Source: Paenibacillus spongiae (GTDB taxonomy: Bacteria; Bacillota; Bacilli; Paenibacillales; Paenibacillaceae). From it: 64,000 nucleotides of DNA. The stretch lies in NCBI RefSeq assembly GCF_024734895.1, contig NZ_CP091430.1, forward strand, positions 1,590,001-1,654,000. The letters run 5' to 3'. Below the pieces are notes generated by a model that was not told where the DNA came from, ran no database searches, and saw nothing but the letters and a program-made list of their open reading frames with translations. The position numbers and the translations under genes are program-made. This document shows positions 10,098-19,954 of the stretch, piece after piece. The number at the start of each line of letters is the position of its first letter. Position 1 is the stretch's first letter.

Positions 10098-11096
10098 ATG
10101 AAGAGAGCATTAATTACCGGGGTAACTGGGCAAGACGGTTCTTATTTGGCCGAATTTTTATTGGATAAAGGCTATGAAGTTTATGGTGTCCGCAGACGTA
10201 CAAGCACGCCAAATTATGAAAATTGTAAACAGATCAAAGATCGAATCAGATGGATTTCTGCGGATTTGACGGACTTGGCCTCTTTGATCGAAGCGGTGAA
10301 ATTATCGAATCCCGATGAAGTCTATAATTTAGCTGCACAGTCCTTCGTCGCAGCTTCGTGGCCGCAGCCGATCGCAACCGCAGAATTAACGGCGCTTTCG
10401 GTGACCAATATGCTGGAAGCCGTTCGAATCATGAAGCCTAGCGCGAAATTCTACCAGGCCTCCAGCAGCGAAATGTTCGGTAAGGTCGTCGAAACGCCGC
10501 AGAAGGAAACGACTCCGTTCTACCCTCGAAGCCCGTACGGCGCAGCCAAAGTATATGGGCATTGGATCACGGTTAATTATCGGGAGAGCTTCGATATGTT
10601 TGCCTGCTCCGGAATATTGTTCAATCACGAGTCTCCGCGAAGGGGACTGGAGTTTGTGACCCGCAAAGTGAGCGACGCAGCCGCGAGAATTAAATTAGGG
10701 CTGCAGCAAGAGTTGCGCATGGGTAATCTGGATTCATTGCGTGACTGGGGATTCGCGGGAGATTACGTGAAAGCCATGTGGCTCATGCTTCAGCAGGATG
10801 AGCCAGATGATTATGTCATCTCAACCGGGGAGATGCATACGGTAAGGGAACTGCTGGAGACGGCCTTCTCCTATGTAGATTTAGATTATAAGGATTATGT
10901 CGTTATCGATCCGGAGTTCGTACGTCCGGCTGAAGTCGATCTCTTGCTCGGCGATTGCACGAAGGCGAAAGAAAAGCTGGGCTGGAAGCTCGAGGTCGGA
11001 TTCAGGGAGCTCGTTCATATGATGGTGGACGAGGATTTGAAGCGGGTCAAAGCGGAGATTCAATTCAACGAGTCTTATACAGTAGCGGCAAAATAA
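10098..11096 (+). CDS. gmd: GDP-mannose 4,6-dehydratase
   Basis: It dehydrates GDP-mannose to GDP-4-keto-6-deoxymannose, the substrate of Fcl. The 332-residue SDR protein has [21 protein letters not shown] at the N-terminus, the active-site SSSEMFG segment, [11 protein letters not shown] with the catalytic Tyr-Lys, and the downstream NHESPRRG signature of Gmd. The ATG has TGGAGGAAG upstream and sits 21 bases after fcl. The motifs are diagnostic. Confidence 0.96.
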   Translation: MKRALITGVTGQDGSYLAEFLLDKGYEVYGVRRRTSTPNYENCKQIKDRIRWISADLTDLASLIEAVKLSNPDEVYNLAAQSFVAASWPQPIATAELTALSVTNMLEAVRIMKPSAKFYQASSSEMFGKVVETPQKETTPFYPRSPYGAAKVYGHWITVNYRESFDMFACSGILFNHESPRRGLEFVTRKVSDAAARIKLGLQQELRMGNLDSLRDWGFAGDYVKAMWLMLQQDEPDDYVISTGEMHTVRELLETAFSYVDLDYKDYVVIDPEFVRPAEVDLLLGDCTKAKEKLGWKLEVGFRELVHMMVDEDLKRVKAEIQFNESYTVAAK

Positions 11097-11160
11097 TACA
11101 GGTAACACGGGGACGGCTGGATTCAGCTGTCTCCTTGTTATTTATAGGTGGATCTCATTC

Positions 11161-12516
11161 ATGACGATCAAGAATAAGCTGGCTTCTCTCAGACGCAATC
11201 GTGACTTCAACAATGTCATTTACAGCTTAATGTCGTATGCCATAACTCCGGTCATACTGATCATTTCAACCCCTCTTCTGCTGAAATATTTGGGGGACGT
11301 TAACTATGGGGTTTGGATCCTGATCAACTCGATCATTAATCTGCTGGCCGTCTCCAACTTCGGTTTAGGGAATGCGCTGATCAAACTCGGGTCGGAATTG
11401 AATAAGGACGATCAACTGGAACAATTCAACGCATTATTTAGCGTTTCGTTTACGATATCCATTATGCTGGCGCTTCTGATTAACGTGATTATCCTCCTGT
11501 TTGGCACTTATATCTTCCCATTGTTCGTATCTGCCGGCTCGATCGATTCTATTCTCTCGATGTCGTATCTATTAAGCGGTGTGGTCGGACTCCGGATTGT
11601 GAACAGCATTATTTCCGGCGCCTATATGTCGAAACAGCGTTATGATATCAATAGCAAAATGAATATCGTCTACAACCTGGTTACATCCATATGTTTCACC
11701 GTTCTTACGGTTATGTATGGTGAACTGCATATACTGGTTATCTTTCTATTCTTGTCCTCAGTCCTATTAATAGTAGTTAATTACTTCGTCGCCAAGGCGG
11801 CTGTGCCGGGGATCCGGTTCAAGCTGAGCCTGAATAAACGGTTATTCCATAAAATATTCGGCTATGGAATGTACTCCTGGGTTCAAGTCGTAATCAGTAC
11901 ATTGAATGCGCAGGCGGATAAGTTAATCATTGGCGGTTTGCTCGGTGCCAAGGTCCTTGGCTTCTATACGATATGCATGCAGATCGTCATTAAGATTCAC
12001 GAAATTCCCGCTGCTGCCGGAGGATACTTGTTCGCAAAATTCAGTGATCTAAGCGAGTCCGAGGATCGGAATAAGATTCGGAGCGTCTACTACAAAGCGA
12101 TCAGTCTGTCATTTCTATTCGTTGCTGTCTCTGGAGCGCTAGCTTTCTTATTTGCAAGGCACATATTGTCGTTATGGATCAATCCGGAATTCGCCGAGCA
12201 GCATTATATGCTGTTTCGTTTGCTGGTGGTGTCTGTGTCCATGGGGGCGCTCGGTGTTGTACCCTATTACTTCCTGAACGGAACAGGCTTCGTGAAATTA
12301 AACACCGTTATCTCTTTGCTGACCAGTGTAATGATCGTCATCCTGTTTTTTCTGTTGATTCCCCGATTTGGCGTGACGGCGATTGGTATAGCAAAGTTTG
12401 CAGGAGTCCCGCTCGTATTGTTCTCGATCTATTTTATTGAGAAGAAAGTGATGAGGAAAGCAGCTGTTCAGAAGGAAGAGCCGGTAAACCTTCGATTTGA
12501 CCGAAAGGGATTGTAA
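11161..12516 (+). CDS. Wzx-type repeat-unit flippase
   Basis: An integral membrane protein of 451 residues with about 12-14 predicted hydrophobic segments, of the MATE/MOP polysaccharide exporter family. It would flip undecaprenyl-linked repeat units to the outer face for polymerisation. The N-terminus has the typical LLKYLGDVNYGVWILINSI region seen in Wzx proteins. It overlaps no neighbour but is 2 bases from the next glycosyltransferase. Substrate specificity is not readable. Confidence 0.9.
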   Translation: MTIKNKLASLRRNRDFNNVIYSLMSYAITPVILIISTPLLLKYLGDVNYGVWILINSIINLLAVSNFGLGNALIKLGSELNKDDQLEQFNALFSVSFTISIMLALLINVIILLFGTYIFPLFVSAGSIDSILSMSYLLSGVVGLRIVNSIISGAYMSKQRYDINSKMNIVYNLVTSICFTVLTVMYGELHILVIFLFLSSVLLIVVNYFVAKAAVPGIRFKLSLNKRLFHKIFGYGMYSWVQVVISTLNAQADKLIIGGLLGAKVLGFYTICMQIVIKIHEIPAAAGGYLFAKFSDLSESEDRNKIRSVYYKAISLSFLFVAVSGALAFLFARHILSLWINPEFAEQHYMLFRLLVVSVSMGALGVVPYYFLNGTGFVKLNTVISLLTSVMIVILFFLLIPRFGVTAIGIAKFAGVPLVLFSIYFIEKKVMRKAAVQKEEPVNLRFDRKGL

Positions 12517-12518
12517 CG

Positions 12519-13676
12519 ATGAGAAGAATGTTCGTCGATTTTACGAATGATGGCCATCATTATGCTTATAACTCCGCTGTTATGCAGGGCCTTAAGGAAC
12601 GCAGGCCTTCAGCTGAGATTCTGTATTACTCCAAATTTTCTGATCCGAAGAAGAAGAAAGAGCTTATAGAGTCCGGGATTCAGGTAGAAGAATATACAGC
12701 GGAATCCTATTTTCAGCGATTGCCGGCGATGCTGGTCCGCATCATAATGGTTTTCAAGGCTGTAACTTATGCGAAAAAGAACGGATGGGACAACATTCAT
12801 TTTCTGTATCTGGATACCATTATACTCCCATTATGTTTTCTCTATCCTTTCTTATTAAAGAAAAGAATAACGGCTACGCTGCACTGGTTTCCCGGTCGTA
12901 CAAGCAAACGAAAGGCATTGGGGTTTCTTTTGAATAGAGAAATAATCTCTGAATTAATCGTGCATGGTGAATATACAAAAAAACAAGTTGAGGGCATTTC
13001 AAACTGCAGCACGATCTTCTCAATTATCTATCCGAATCTACATCCGCTTATTCCCAATAACAGGCACATTCAGGTGAAGGAAAGGTTGTTTAGTACTGAT
13101 AACAAGGGAGTCGTATTATTATGCTTTGGGGGACTCAGGCACGATAAGGGGATCGATATTTTATTAAAAGCTGCTGAGGGATTGCCTGATGTGGAATTTA
13201 CAATCGTTATTGCGGGAAAAGAAGATTCGTTTTCACAACAATATTTGGAGGAACATATAAGGAATTATAAATTGGAAAATAAAGTTGTTATGAACTTGAA
13301 ATATATACCGGACGAAGAAGTCTCGGCTTATTTTGATTTTGCCGACTTCGTTGTTTTGCCCTACCGGAAAATATTCTCGGGGCAAAGCGGACCCTTAACG
13401 GAAGGAGCGATTAGAAACAAAATTATAATCGGTCCTAACCATGGCGAGATCGGCGATACGATTCAAAGATACGAGATCGGGATTGTGTTCGAGGCAGAGG
13501 ATAGCAGCGATCTTGGTGAGAAAATACGAGATTCCATTCGTAATTATGAGGATTTAAAAAGAAAAATTGCTGATTCTAGCTACAAAAAAATGATTAAACG
13601 GGATGAATTTATTAGGCAGTATCAAATGTTTTTTTACAAGGAAAAAGAACTGCAAGAAGTCATTCGCTCATCATAG
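12519..13676 (+). CDS. Glycosyltransferase, GT4-like
   Basis: A 385-residue cytoplasmic or membrane-associated GT-B enzyme. The C-terminal half has CFGGLRHDKGIDILLKAAE, the IAGKEDS strand, and a donor-binding region (VVLPYRKIFSGQSGPLTEGA). The N-terminal half is divergent, with a hydrophobic stretch at about 85-115. The ATG directly follows the flippase stop, so translation is probably coupled. Base composition shifts to AT-rich through this gene. Donor and acceptor sugars are unknown. Confidence 0.85.
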   Translation: MRRMFVDFTNDGHHYAYNSAVMQGLKERRPSAEILYYSKFSDPKKKKELIESGIQVEEYTAESYFQRLPAMLVRIIMVFKAVTYAKKNGWDNIHFLYLDTIILPLCFLYPFLLKKRITATLHWFPGRTSKRKALGFLLNREIISELIVHGEYTKKQVEGISNCSTIFSIIYPNLHPLIPNNRHIQVKERLFSTDNKGVVLLCFGGLRHDKGIDILLKAAEGLPDVEFTIVIAGKEDSFSQQYLEEHIRNYKLENKVVMNLKYIPDEEVSAYFDFADFVVLPYRKIFSGQSGPLTEGAIRNKIIIGPNHGEIGDTIQRYEIGIVFEAEDSSDLGEKIRDSIRNYEDLKRKIADSSYKKMIKRDEFIRQYQMFFYKEKELQEVIRSS

Positions 13677-13714
13677 GGTTCACTCTACAAATTTGAGAAT
13701 GGGGAAAGATTGCT

Positions 13715-14989
13715 ATGATATCAACATTAGCTATTTGCCTCGTTGTTTTATTCCTTTCACTTTGGAAATCAGAAGTCGGACTGGCAATATCCATTCAGAC
13801 ATATTTGATCAGCAGTGCATTTGATCAACCAAATGTCTTTGATCAGGCGCCAATCGCCGATGGTAACGATTTATCGAGTGCGCTTGCTCCCATGATTGCA
13901 TTCTCGATCATTCTTCTGCGAAGTGTGAATAAAAATAGAAAGTTTTCGTTACGTTTTATGGATGTTGGCTTTATAGTGCTTGGCTGGATACTAGTGGTCG
14001 GTTCTTTATATTCCCCACTACAAAATGCTGCAATAATGATTTCGGCTAAGTACTTTACTCTTGGAATTGGTTTTTACATTGTTGCCCGTGTTGGGCTTTC
14101 AAATCATCCAAACTTGCAAAATGCAATAAAGAATGTGGTTATGAGCACGTGGGTCGTTTCATTAGTCCTAGGTATATATGCAATAGTTCAGTTTTGGGGA
14201 GTGGATTATAAGAGACTCACAATAGGTTCTGCTCATCCGATTCCGTTCAGTCTATTGATTTCTATAGGTGTATTAATAAACTTCTTCTGGTTATTACAGA
14301 AAAGTAATACGATGTTAAAACTCGGTCAGGTGGCCTCCTTTATTGTTCTCCTTTACATTCTGATTAATACGAATACGAGAGGAACACTAATATCAGTATC
14401 AGTTGCAATCGTTTATTTACTCATAGTCGCGATACGTTACCAACGTGGGCTGGGTAAAGCAATTTTAGTCATACCTATTTTAGTTCTGGGGGTATTTGCT
14501 GTAGGGGCTTATAACCCAGAAATGATGAGGAAAGTTCAAGATAATGTTGAATTATTAACAAGTGACGATAAAGGTGCCTCTATAAGCGAACGACAAATAG
14601 CCTGGCAAGATGCTTTGGAAATGACCAGTAACAACCCGTTTTTAGGCGTGGGAACAGGGGGATTTGCTGCCCACTCTAAACTTGGATACCCGCATAATGT
14701 ATTCCTTGAACGCTTTTCTGAAAATGGGGTGATTGGCGGTATGGTTTTAGTAGTCGTATTTATGATGGTTAGCTTTCTTATATTGAAAGTGACCCAAACC
14801 CAAAATCCGATAGCTTATATCATTTCTGCTATTGTACTGTTGAATATGGTGGAGATGCAGTTCAGCTTTACGCTTTGGATGCATAAGTTATTTTATTTAT
14901 TCTGCGGGATTTTAGCCGTTATTTACTATAGGAATCGATGGGGAGAAGGAGCGAGAATTAATTATGGTAAAAGTGTTACTCCTTACTAA
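13715..14989 (+). CDS. O-antigen ligase/polymerase-like (Wzy) membrane protein
   Basis: The 424-residue protein has about ten hydrophobic segments and a large loop carrying the Wzy_C-type features: NTRGTLIS, then GVGTGGF and the PHNVFLERFSENG motif at about 320-340. It probably polymerises flipped repeat units outside the membrane. A weak site (GGGGAAAG) precedes the ATG at 13715. It is strongly AT-rich and its end overlaps the next gene by 26 bases. A second member of the family lies at 60055, with a different architecture. Confidence 0.88.
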   Translation: MISTLAICLVVLFLSLWKSEVGLAISIQTYLISSAFDQPNVFDQAPIADGNDLSSALAPMIAFSIILLRSVNKNRKFSLRFMDVGFIVLGWILVVGSLYSPLQNAAIMISAKYFTLGIGFYIVARVGLSNHPNLQNAIKNVVMSTWVVSLVLGIYAIVQFWGVDYKRLTIGSAHPIPFSLLISIGVLINFFWLLQKSNTMLKLGQVASFIVLLYILINTNTRGTLISVSVAIVYLLIVAIRYQRGLGKAILVIPILVLGVFAVGAYNPEMMRKVQDNVELLTSDDKGASISERQIAWQDALEMTSNNPFLGVGTGGFAAHSKLGYPHNVFLERFSENGVIGGMVLVVVFMMVSFLILKVTQTQNPIAYIISAIVLLNMVEMQFSFTLWMHKLFYLFCGILAVIYYRNRWGEGARINYGKSVTPY

Positions 14990-16106
14990 CACTATTGCTC
15001 CATATCGAATACCGGTATTAAATCGATTAAATACGGATAATGAAATTGATTTAACTGTTTGGTACCTAGAGGAACGTGAGAGGAATAGGCATTGGAATAT
15101 TAACCATGGTGAGATCCAGTATAATTATGAATGCTTGAAGGGCATTCATTATTATGTTCAGAAGATGGATCTGGGAGTTCATATTAACCCAGGATTGTTC
15201 TACAAATTAGTAAAATTTAAACCGGATGTCGTTATGGCTGCCGGTTATGATTCCTTAGCGTATTGGTCGGCATTACTTTACTGCAAGCTATTTAATAAGA
15301 AATATGTTGTTTGGTGGGGAAGTACGTTAGAGAGCAGCCGCGTGAAAAATGGAATCGTGAATCTGATTCGAAGAAGCTTTTTTAAAATGACAAATAATTT
15401 TGTTACATATGGAACGGCAGCTGCAGAATGCTTGAAACATTACGGGGTAGACAGTTCAAGAATCGTTACAGGCTATAATACAGTGAATATTAGGTATTTC
15501 TACGAGGAATACAAAAAATACGCTGCTAATCAGAGTGTGAAGAGAAATAATACGACGCAAGTGAACTTTTTGTTTATAGGACAACTCATTGAGAGAAAAG
15601 GAGTCACTCAAATTATTGAGGCTTTGAAAACGCTTGATTCCAAAAACTGGAATCTAAAAATTGTCGGATCGGGTCCTGACGAGATGCTTTTGAAACAAAG
15701 TGTGCGTGAATATAAGCTGGAAAGCCAAATTCATTTTGAAGGCTATAAACAACAAGAAGAACTGACTTCTTACTTATTGGAAGCGGATTGTCTCGTCTTT
15801 CCATCCATAATAGAAGTTTGGGGGCTTGTTGTAAACGAAGCGATTGCGACAAAAACTTTCGTTTTGTCCTCAAAGTACGCTGGAGCTACTAAGGACATTA
15901 TATACAATAAAAGAAACGGATTAGTTATTGATCCTACGGACACGAAAAATCTCATTGAGGGTTTGCAATGGGTATTGAGTAATATGGATGATTTTAAGTC
16001 AAACTGGAAGGTAGATTTTAGTTTATGGAGAAAGCTTCATCCTTACTCTTATGCGCGATCCATAAAATTATCGATAAAAGCAGCAATAAGCGGAAAGATA
16101 TTATAA
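14964..16106 (+). CDS. Glycosyltransferase family 4
   Basis: A 380-residue GT-B enzyme. The N-terminal acceptor domain begins LLTNTIAPYRIPVLNRL, typical of GT4 proteins in polysaccharide loci. The donor domain has LFIGQLIERKGVTQII, KIVGSGPDE and the retaining E-x7-E region around EVWGLVVNE. Start overlaps the polymerase gene, and a site lies in GGAGAAGGAGCG. AT-rich like its neighbours. Specificity unknown. Confidence 0.88.
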   Translation: MVKVLLLTNTIAPYRIPVLNRLNTDNEIDLTVWYLEERERNRHWNINHGEIQYNYECLKGIHYYVQKMDLGVHINPGLFYKLVKFKPDVVMAAGYDSLAYWSALLYCKLFNKKYVVWWGSTLESSRVKNGIVNLIRRSFFKMTNNFVTYGTAAAECLKHYGVDSSRIVTGYNTVNIRYFYEEYKKYAANQSVKRNNTTQVNFLFIGQLIERKGVTQIIEALKTLDSKNWNLKIVGSGPDEMLLKQSVREYKLESQIHFEGYKQQEELTSYLLEADCLVFPSIIEVWGLVVNEAIATKTFVLSSKYAGATKDIIYNKRNGLVIDPTDTKNLIEGLQWVLSNMDDFKSNWKVDFSLWRKLHPYSYARSIKLSIKAAISGKIL

Positions 16107-16124
16107 GGCGAGAGGTTAATTAAA

Positions 16125-17237
16125 ATGGCAATCAATATTTTAATTAATGCACAAGCATTGAATAGCAGAGGTAGTTTAACTGTTATTAAGAACGTTATAA
16201 GTGATTTTCATGAGCATCTGAAACATACAGATGATTACAAAATTACCATAATTGTTTCTATTCGGGAATTAATGATGTATTCAAGCGAAAAATTAAGAAT
16301 CTTGTACAAACCTAAAGAAAATCTAATAAAGAAATTTTTGTTCGATAAGAGAATGATCTTAAAACTAATCCAAGAAATTAACGCCGATTGTTATCTTTGT
16401 TTATCAAATACCTTTCTGAGCAGTTGTACCGTACCACAATATATGTTTGTCCATCAGTCAATACACCTCTCGAAACTAAAGATTAGTGAGATCAACCCGA
16501 AGATATTTATTAAGTACAATATAGTTTTAAGTCTAATTCATAAATTTGGTTTGCATAAAGTTAAAGGCATCATTGTCCAAACGGAATGGGTCAAGGATGC
16601 AATCAAAGAGAAGTACGGTTATGAGGGAGAAATTAAAGTCATTCGGCCTTCATTAATAACATCCAATGTAGATGAGCGTATGAAACCTTTGCCTTCAATT
16701 GCATTCGAGAGCAGCGATACACTCCAATTTATTTATCCGACCAGTATGGATAAATATAAGAATATTGCAAGACTTGTGAAAGCGATAACTAAATATAACG
16801 AAGAGTCAGCTATAAAAATTACGTTATATATTACAACTGAGGGACAAGATTCAGAATATATCAAATTCACTGGAAAAATTCCATATGAATCCATGTACTG
16901 GATGTACAATAATGTAGATGCGTTAATTTTCCCCTCACTGACCGAGACCCTTGGTTTACCTCTTCAGGAGGCAATGCTCAATAAAATTGATGTGTTGGTA
17001 TCAGATCTGCCTTACGCAAGAGAAGTCTGTGGAAGTTATGCGAGATATTTTAATCCAAGAAGTGTTAATTCAATGGTGTCGGAGATTAAGAACTATATGA
17101 AGAATAGAAGCAAGAAGAGGGAGCAATATATGTTTCAGGGCGAGGCATATTCATATGTTGACTTTTTGAATTTCATATCTTCATGTGAACGAAAAGTAAC
17201 TCAGGAAAAGTATGCAAGAGACAAGAAATTGGTATGA
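16125..17237 (+). CDS. Glycosyltransferase family 4, mannosyltransferase-like
   Basis: A 370-residue GT-B enzyme with N-terminal NILINAQALNSRGSLTVIKN, a start common among capsule glycosyltransferases, and the C-terminal donor site FPSLTETLGLPLQEAMLN. The recognisable Y-P-T-S-M-D-K-Y-K-N segment marks the start of the donor domain at about 205. It is the most AT-rich gene in the operon. Start has GAGAGG upstream. Donor sugar unknown; GDP-mannose or GDP-fucose would fit the pathway genes present. Confidence 0.85.
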   Translation: MAINILINAQALNSRGSLTVIKNVISDFHEHLKHTDDYKITIIVSIRELMMYSSEKLRILYKPKENLIKKFLFDKRMILKLIQEINADCYLCLSNTFLSSCTVPQYMFVHQSIHLSKLKISEINPKIFIKYNIVLSLIHKFGLHKVKGIIVQTEWVKDAIKEKYGYEGEIKVIRPSLITSNVDERMKPLPSIAFESSDTLQFIYPTSMDKYKNIARLVKAITKYNEESAIKITLYITTEGQDSEYIKFTGKIPYESMYWMYNNVDALIFPSLTETLGLPLQEAMLNKIDVLVSDLPYAREVCGSYARYFNPRSVNSMVSEIKNYMKNRSKKREQYMFQGEAYSYVDFLNFISSCERKVTQEKYARDKKLV

Positions 17238-17258
17238 AATGCGAGAGAAGGTTATCAA

Positions 17259-18497
17259 ATGAAGAAACCGGATATTGTATTCGTCATTAACTACTTTTAC
17301 CCTGACATGGCATCGACAGGACAGCTGTTGACCGAGTTATGCTTACATCTTCAGCATGACTTTAACATTACGGTTATTGCCGCACAGCCCGGTTATGCCG
17401 GCGAGGAACATACAGACAAGAGAAGAGTGGAATACGATCAGCTGGAGCATATTCGCATCATCCGTATCCGGCTTCCGATGGTCAATAAACGAAGCAAAAT
17501 AAGTAGGCTGCGTTATATCGCAACTTACTTTTTTTATGCCAACTTATTGGTATTTAAACAAAAGAAATTCGATATCATCTATACGATTTCGCAACCGCCC
17601 ATACTGGGAGGGTTAATCGGAACGATTGGCAAACGGTTGAAGAAATCCAAGCATATTTACAATATTCAGGACTTTAATCCTGAGCAGGCCGAGGCTGTAG
17701 GCTTCATGAAAAATAAATGGATCGTTAAGGCGGCAAGATGGCTGGATACGATCAATTGCCGGTATGCCGACCACATCATAACGGTTGGACATGATATGCA
17801 AGAAACGTTGATCAGGCGGTTCGCAGATCGGAATGTCACGGAAAACTCCGTTATTAATAACTGGACGAATGAAGAAGAGATCACTCCGTTAACGAAGGAA
17901 CATCCACAAGTATCTGATTTCATTATCAGAAACGGTTGGGAAAATAAATTTATCGTCATGTACTCGGGAAATTTAGGTCTGTTTTACGACTTGGAAAATT
18001 TGATAAAAATAACGGCGGAGTTTAAAGAATATCGCGATCTCTCCTTTGTATTTATAGGTGAAGGGGCCGTTAAGAAACAGATGAAGGCGTATGTTGAAGA
18101 GCATGACTTAACGAACGTTCACTTTCTTCCTTACCAGCCTAAAGATGACCTCAAATACTCATTAAACGCTGCGGATGTCCACTTGGTCGTCAACCAAAAA
18201 GGCATCAAGGGCGTATCGGTTCCTAGCAAAATATACGGGGTTATGGCAGCAGGAAAGCCTATATTGGGCGTCCTGGAGGAGGGTAGCGAAGCCTATCGAT
18301 TGATTGTTGAAAGTCAATGCGGTTTAGTGGCTGAACCTCAAGATTACAGAGAAATCATTAAACAATTGAAAAAGCTGTATAACCGGAATGGAATGGAACT
18401 TATGAATTGCGGATTGCAAGGAAGAAAATATTTGGATCAACATTTGAGAAGGAATATATCGCTGGAAAAGTATCGTGAATTGCTCATATCGATCTGA
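17259..18497 (+). CDS. Glycosyltransferase family 4, WbuB-like
   Basis: A 412-residue GT-B enzyme. The N-terminus (VFVINYFYPDMASTGQLLTEL) and YSGNLGLFYDLENLIK resemble WbuB/WcaI-type enzymes that often transfer L-fucose analogues. The donor pocket is at VPSKIYGVMAAGKPILGV. Base composition returns to that of the flanks here. Since the operon encodes the full GDP-fucose branch, a fucosyltransferase role is a reasonable inference, no more. Confidence 0.87.
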   Translation: MKKPDIVFVINYFYPDMASTGQLLTELCLHLQHDFNITVIAAQPGYAGEEHTDKRRVEYDQLEHIRIIRIRLPMVNKRSKISRLRYIATYFFYANLLVFKQKKFDIIYTISQPPILGGLIGTIGKRLKKSKHIYNIQDFNPEQAEAVGFMKNKWIVKAARWLDTINCRYADHIITVGHDMQETLIRRFADRNVTENSVINNWTNEEEITPLTKEHPQVSDFIIRNGWENKFIVMYSGNLGLFYDLENLIKITAEFKEYRDLSFVFIGEGAVKKQMKAYVEEHDLTNVHFLPYQPKDDLKYSLNAADVHLVVNQKGIKGVSVPSKIYGVMAAGKPILGVLEEGSEAYRLIVESQCGLVAEPQDYREIIKQLKKLYNRNGMELMNCGLQGRKYLDQHLRRNISLEKYRELLISI

Positions 18498-18526
18498 ATA
18501 TAGATAGAGAGATTGGAGGGATGGAG

Positions 18527-19894
18527 ATGAAATTAGTACTTCTATCGGGAGGCTCGGGCAAACGTTTATGGCCATTATCCAATGATGCACGATCCAAGCA
18601 ATTTCTGAAGGTGCTCGAGAATGAAGAGCATGAGCTAGTTTCGATGGTTCAGCGCGTATGGGGACAGATCACCGCAAGCGGCCTCAGCCATTCGAGTTAT
18701 ATTGCGACGAGCCAGTCGCAAATCGAAATCATGCAAAGTCAGATCGGGGTAGACGTGCCGCTCATTATTGAACCGGAACGCAGGGATACGTTTCCCGCGA
18801 TCGCACTTGCTGCCACCTTCTTATATTCCTTCAAGGATGTAAGTCTGGATGAAGTCGTGGCAATCCTGCCGGTCGATCCTTATGTGGAGAGTCATTTTTT
18901 CGAATCGGTGAAACAGCTTGAAGAGGTGCTGCTGTCCTCGGGGGCGGATCTGGCACTGATTGGAGTCAAGCCTACTTATCCTTCATCCAAGTATGGCTAC
19001 ATCATACCGGGAGTCGGCGGAGCTGCCGCCGCGTATCAGCGTGTGGATCATTTTCGAGAAAAACCTACGGAAGAGCAGGCCGAAGTATTGCTCCGTCAAG
19101 ACGCTTTATGGAACTGCGGCGTATTTGCGTTCAAGCTCGGTCACATCCTGCAAATACTGGAGCAATACCGGCTGCCCATCCAGTATGAAGCGCTAGCAAA
19201 GCAATATCATCATCTGCCGAAAATCAGCTTCGATTATGAGGTTGTCGAGAAGACGGCTAATATCGTTGTGCTGCCATACGACGGGTACTGGAAGGATCTC
19301 GGCACATGGAACACGCTGACAGAGGAAATGAAAAATAATCAGATCGGGAAGGGCACGATTAGCCCCGATTGCCTGAATACGCATCTCATCAACGAAATCG
19401 ATATTCCGGTCTCGATTCTAGGGTTATCGAATGTAGTGGTCGCCGTTAGTCCGGATGGCATTCTAGTTACCGACAAAAGCGCGAGTCCAAGAATTAAGGA
19501 CTTTATTGATTACGATCAAGGACCTATGTATGAGGAGAAGCAGTGGGGATGGATTCGCATTCTGGATGATCAGAAGTATGAAGACGGACGCTGCGTGCTG
19601 ACCAAACGGGTCGGGATTCTGGAAGGGAAAAATGTAAGCTATCAGCTGCATTCCGCCCGTGAAGAGGTATGGACGATTGTCAAAGGTGACGGCGAATTCG
19701 TTCAGAACGGCAATTTCATGCATGTCAAAGCCGGCAATGTGCTCCATATTCCCATGAAAACGCTGCACAGTATACGTGCCAATTCGGAGCTCGAGGTCAT
19801 TATCGTGCAGAGCGGCTTGCAAGAGGAAATCAACCAAGTGGTGGAGCTGTACAGCACATGGAAAGAAGTTGCCCAATATTGCATGAAGATTTGA
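18527..19894 (+). CDS. manC: Mannose-1-phosphate guanylyltransferase / cupin isomerase fusion
   Basis: It makes GDP-mannose for Gmd. Residues 1-330 form the guanylyltransferase (LLSGGSGKRLWPLSND, VEKT, FREKP, WKDLGTW), and about 345-455 form a type II phosphomannose isomerase-like cupin (QLHSAREEVWTIVKGDG). ATG 18527 is preferred: GGAGGG lies 6 bases upstream, while the in-frame ATG at 18521 abuts it. The cupin retains the His and Glu metal ligands. No phosphomannomutase gene is in the window, so mannose-1-phosphate must come from elsewhere. Confidence 0.93.
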   Translation: MKLVLLSGGSGKRLWPLSNDARSKQFLKVLENEEHELVSMVQRVWGQITASGLSHSSYIATSQSQIEIMQSQIGVDVPLIIEPERRDTFPAIALAATFLYSFKDVSLDEVVAILPVDPYVESHFFESVKQLEEVLLSSGADLALIGVKPTYPSSKYGYIIPGVGGAAAAYQRVDHFREKPTEEQAEVLLRQDALWNCGVFAFKLGHILQILEQYRLPIQYEALAKQYHHLPKISFDYEVVEKTANIVVLPYDGYWKDLGTWNTLTEEMKNNQIGKGTISPDCLNTHLINEIDIPVSILGLSNVVVAVSPDGILVTDKSASPRIKDFIDYDQGPMYEEKQWGWIRILDDQKYEDGRCVLTKRVGILEGKNVSYQLHSAREEVWTIVKGDGEFVQNGNFMHVKAGNVLHIPMKTLHSIRANSELEVIIVQSGLQEEINQVVELYSTWKEVAQYCMKI

Positions 19895-19954
19895 GTTGTG
19901 CCGGAGAGTCGATTCATACTTAAACGTTCAGAACAGAATCAGAGGTGAAAGAAT

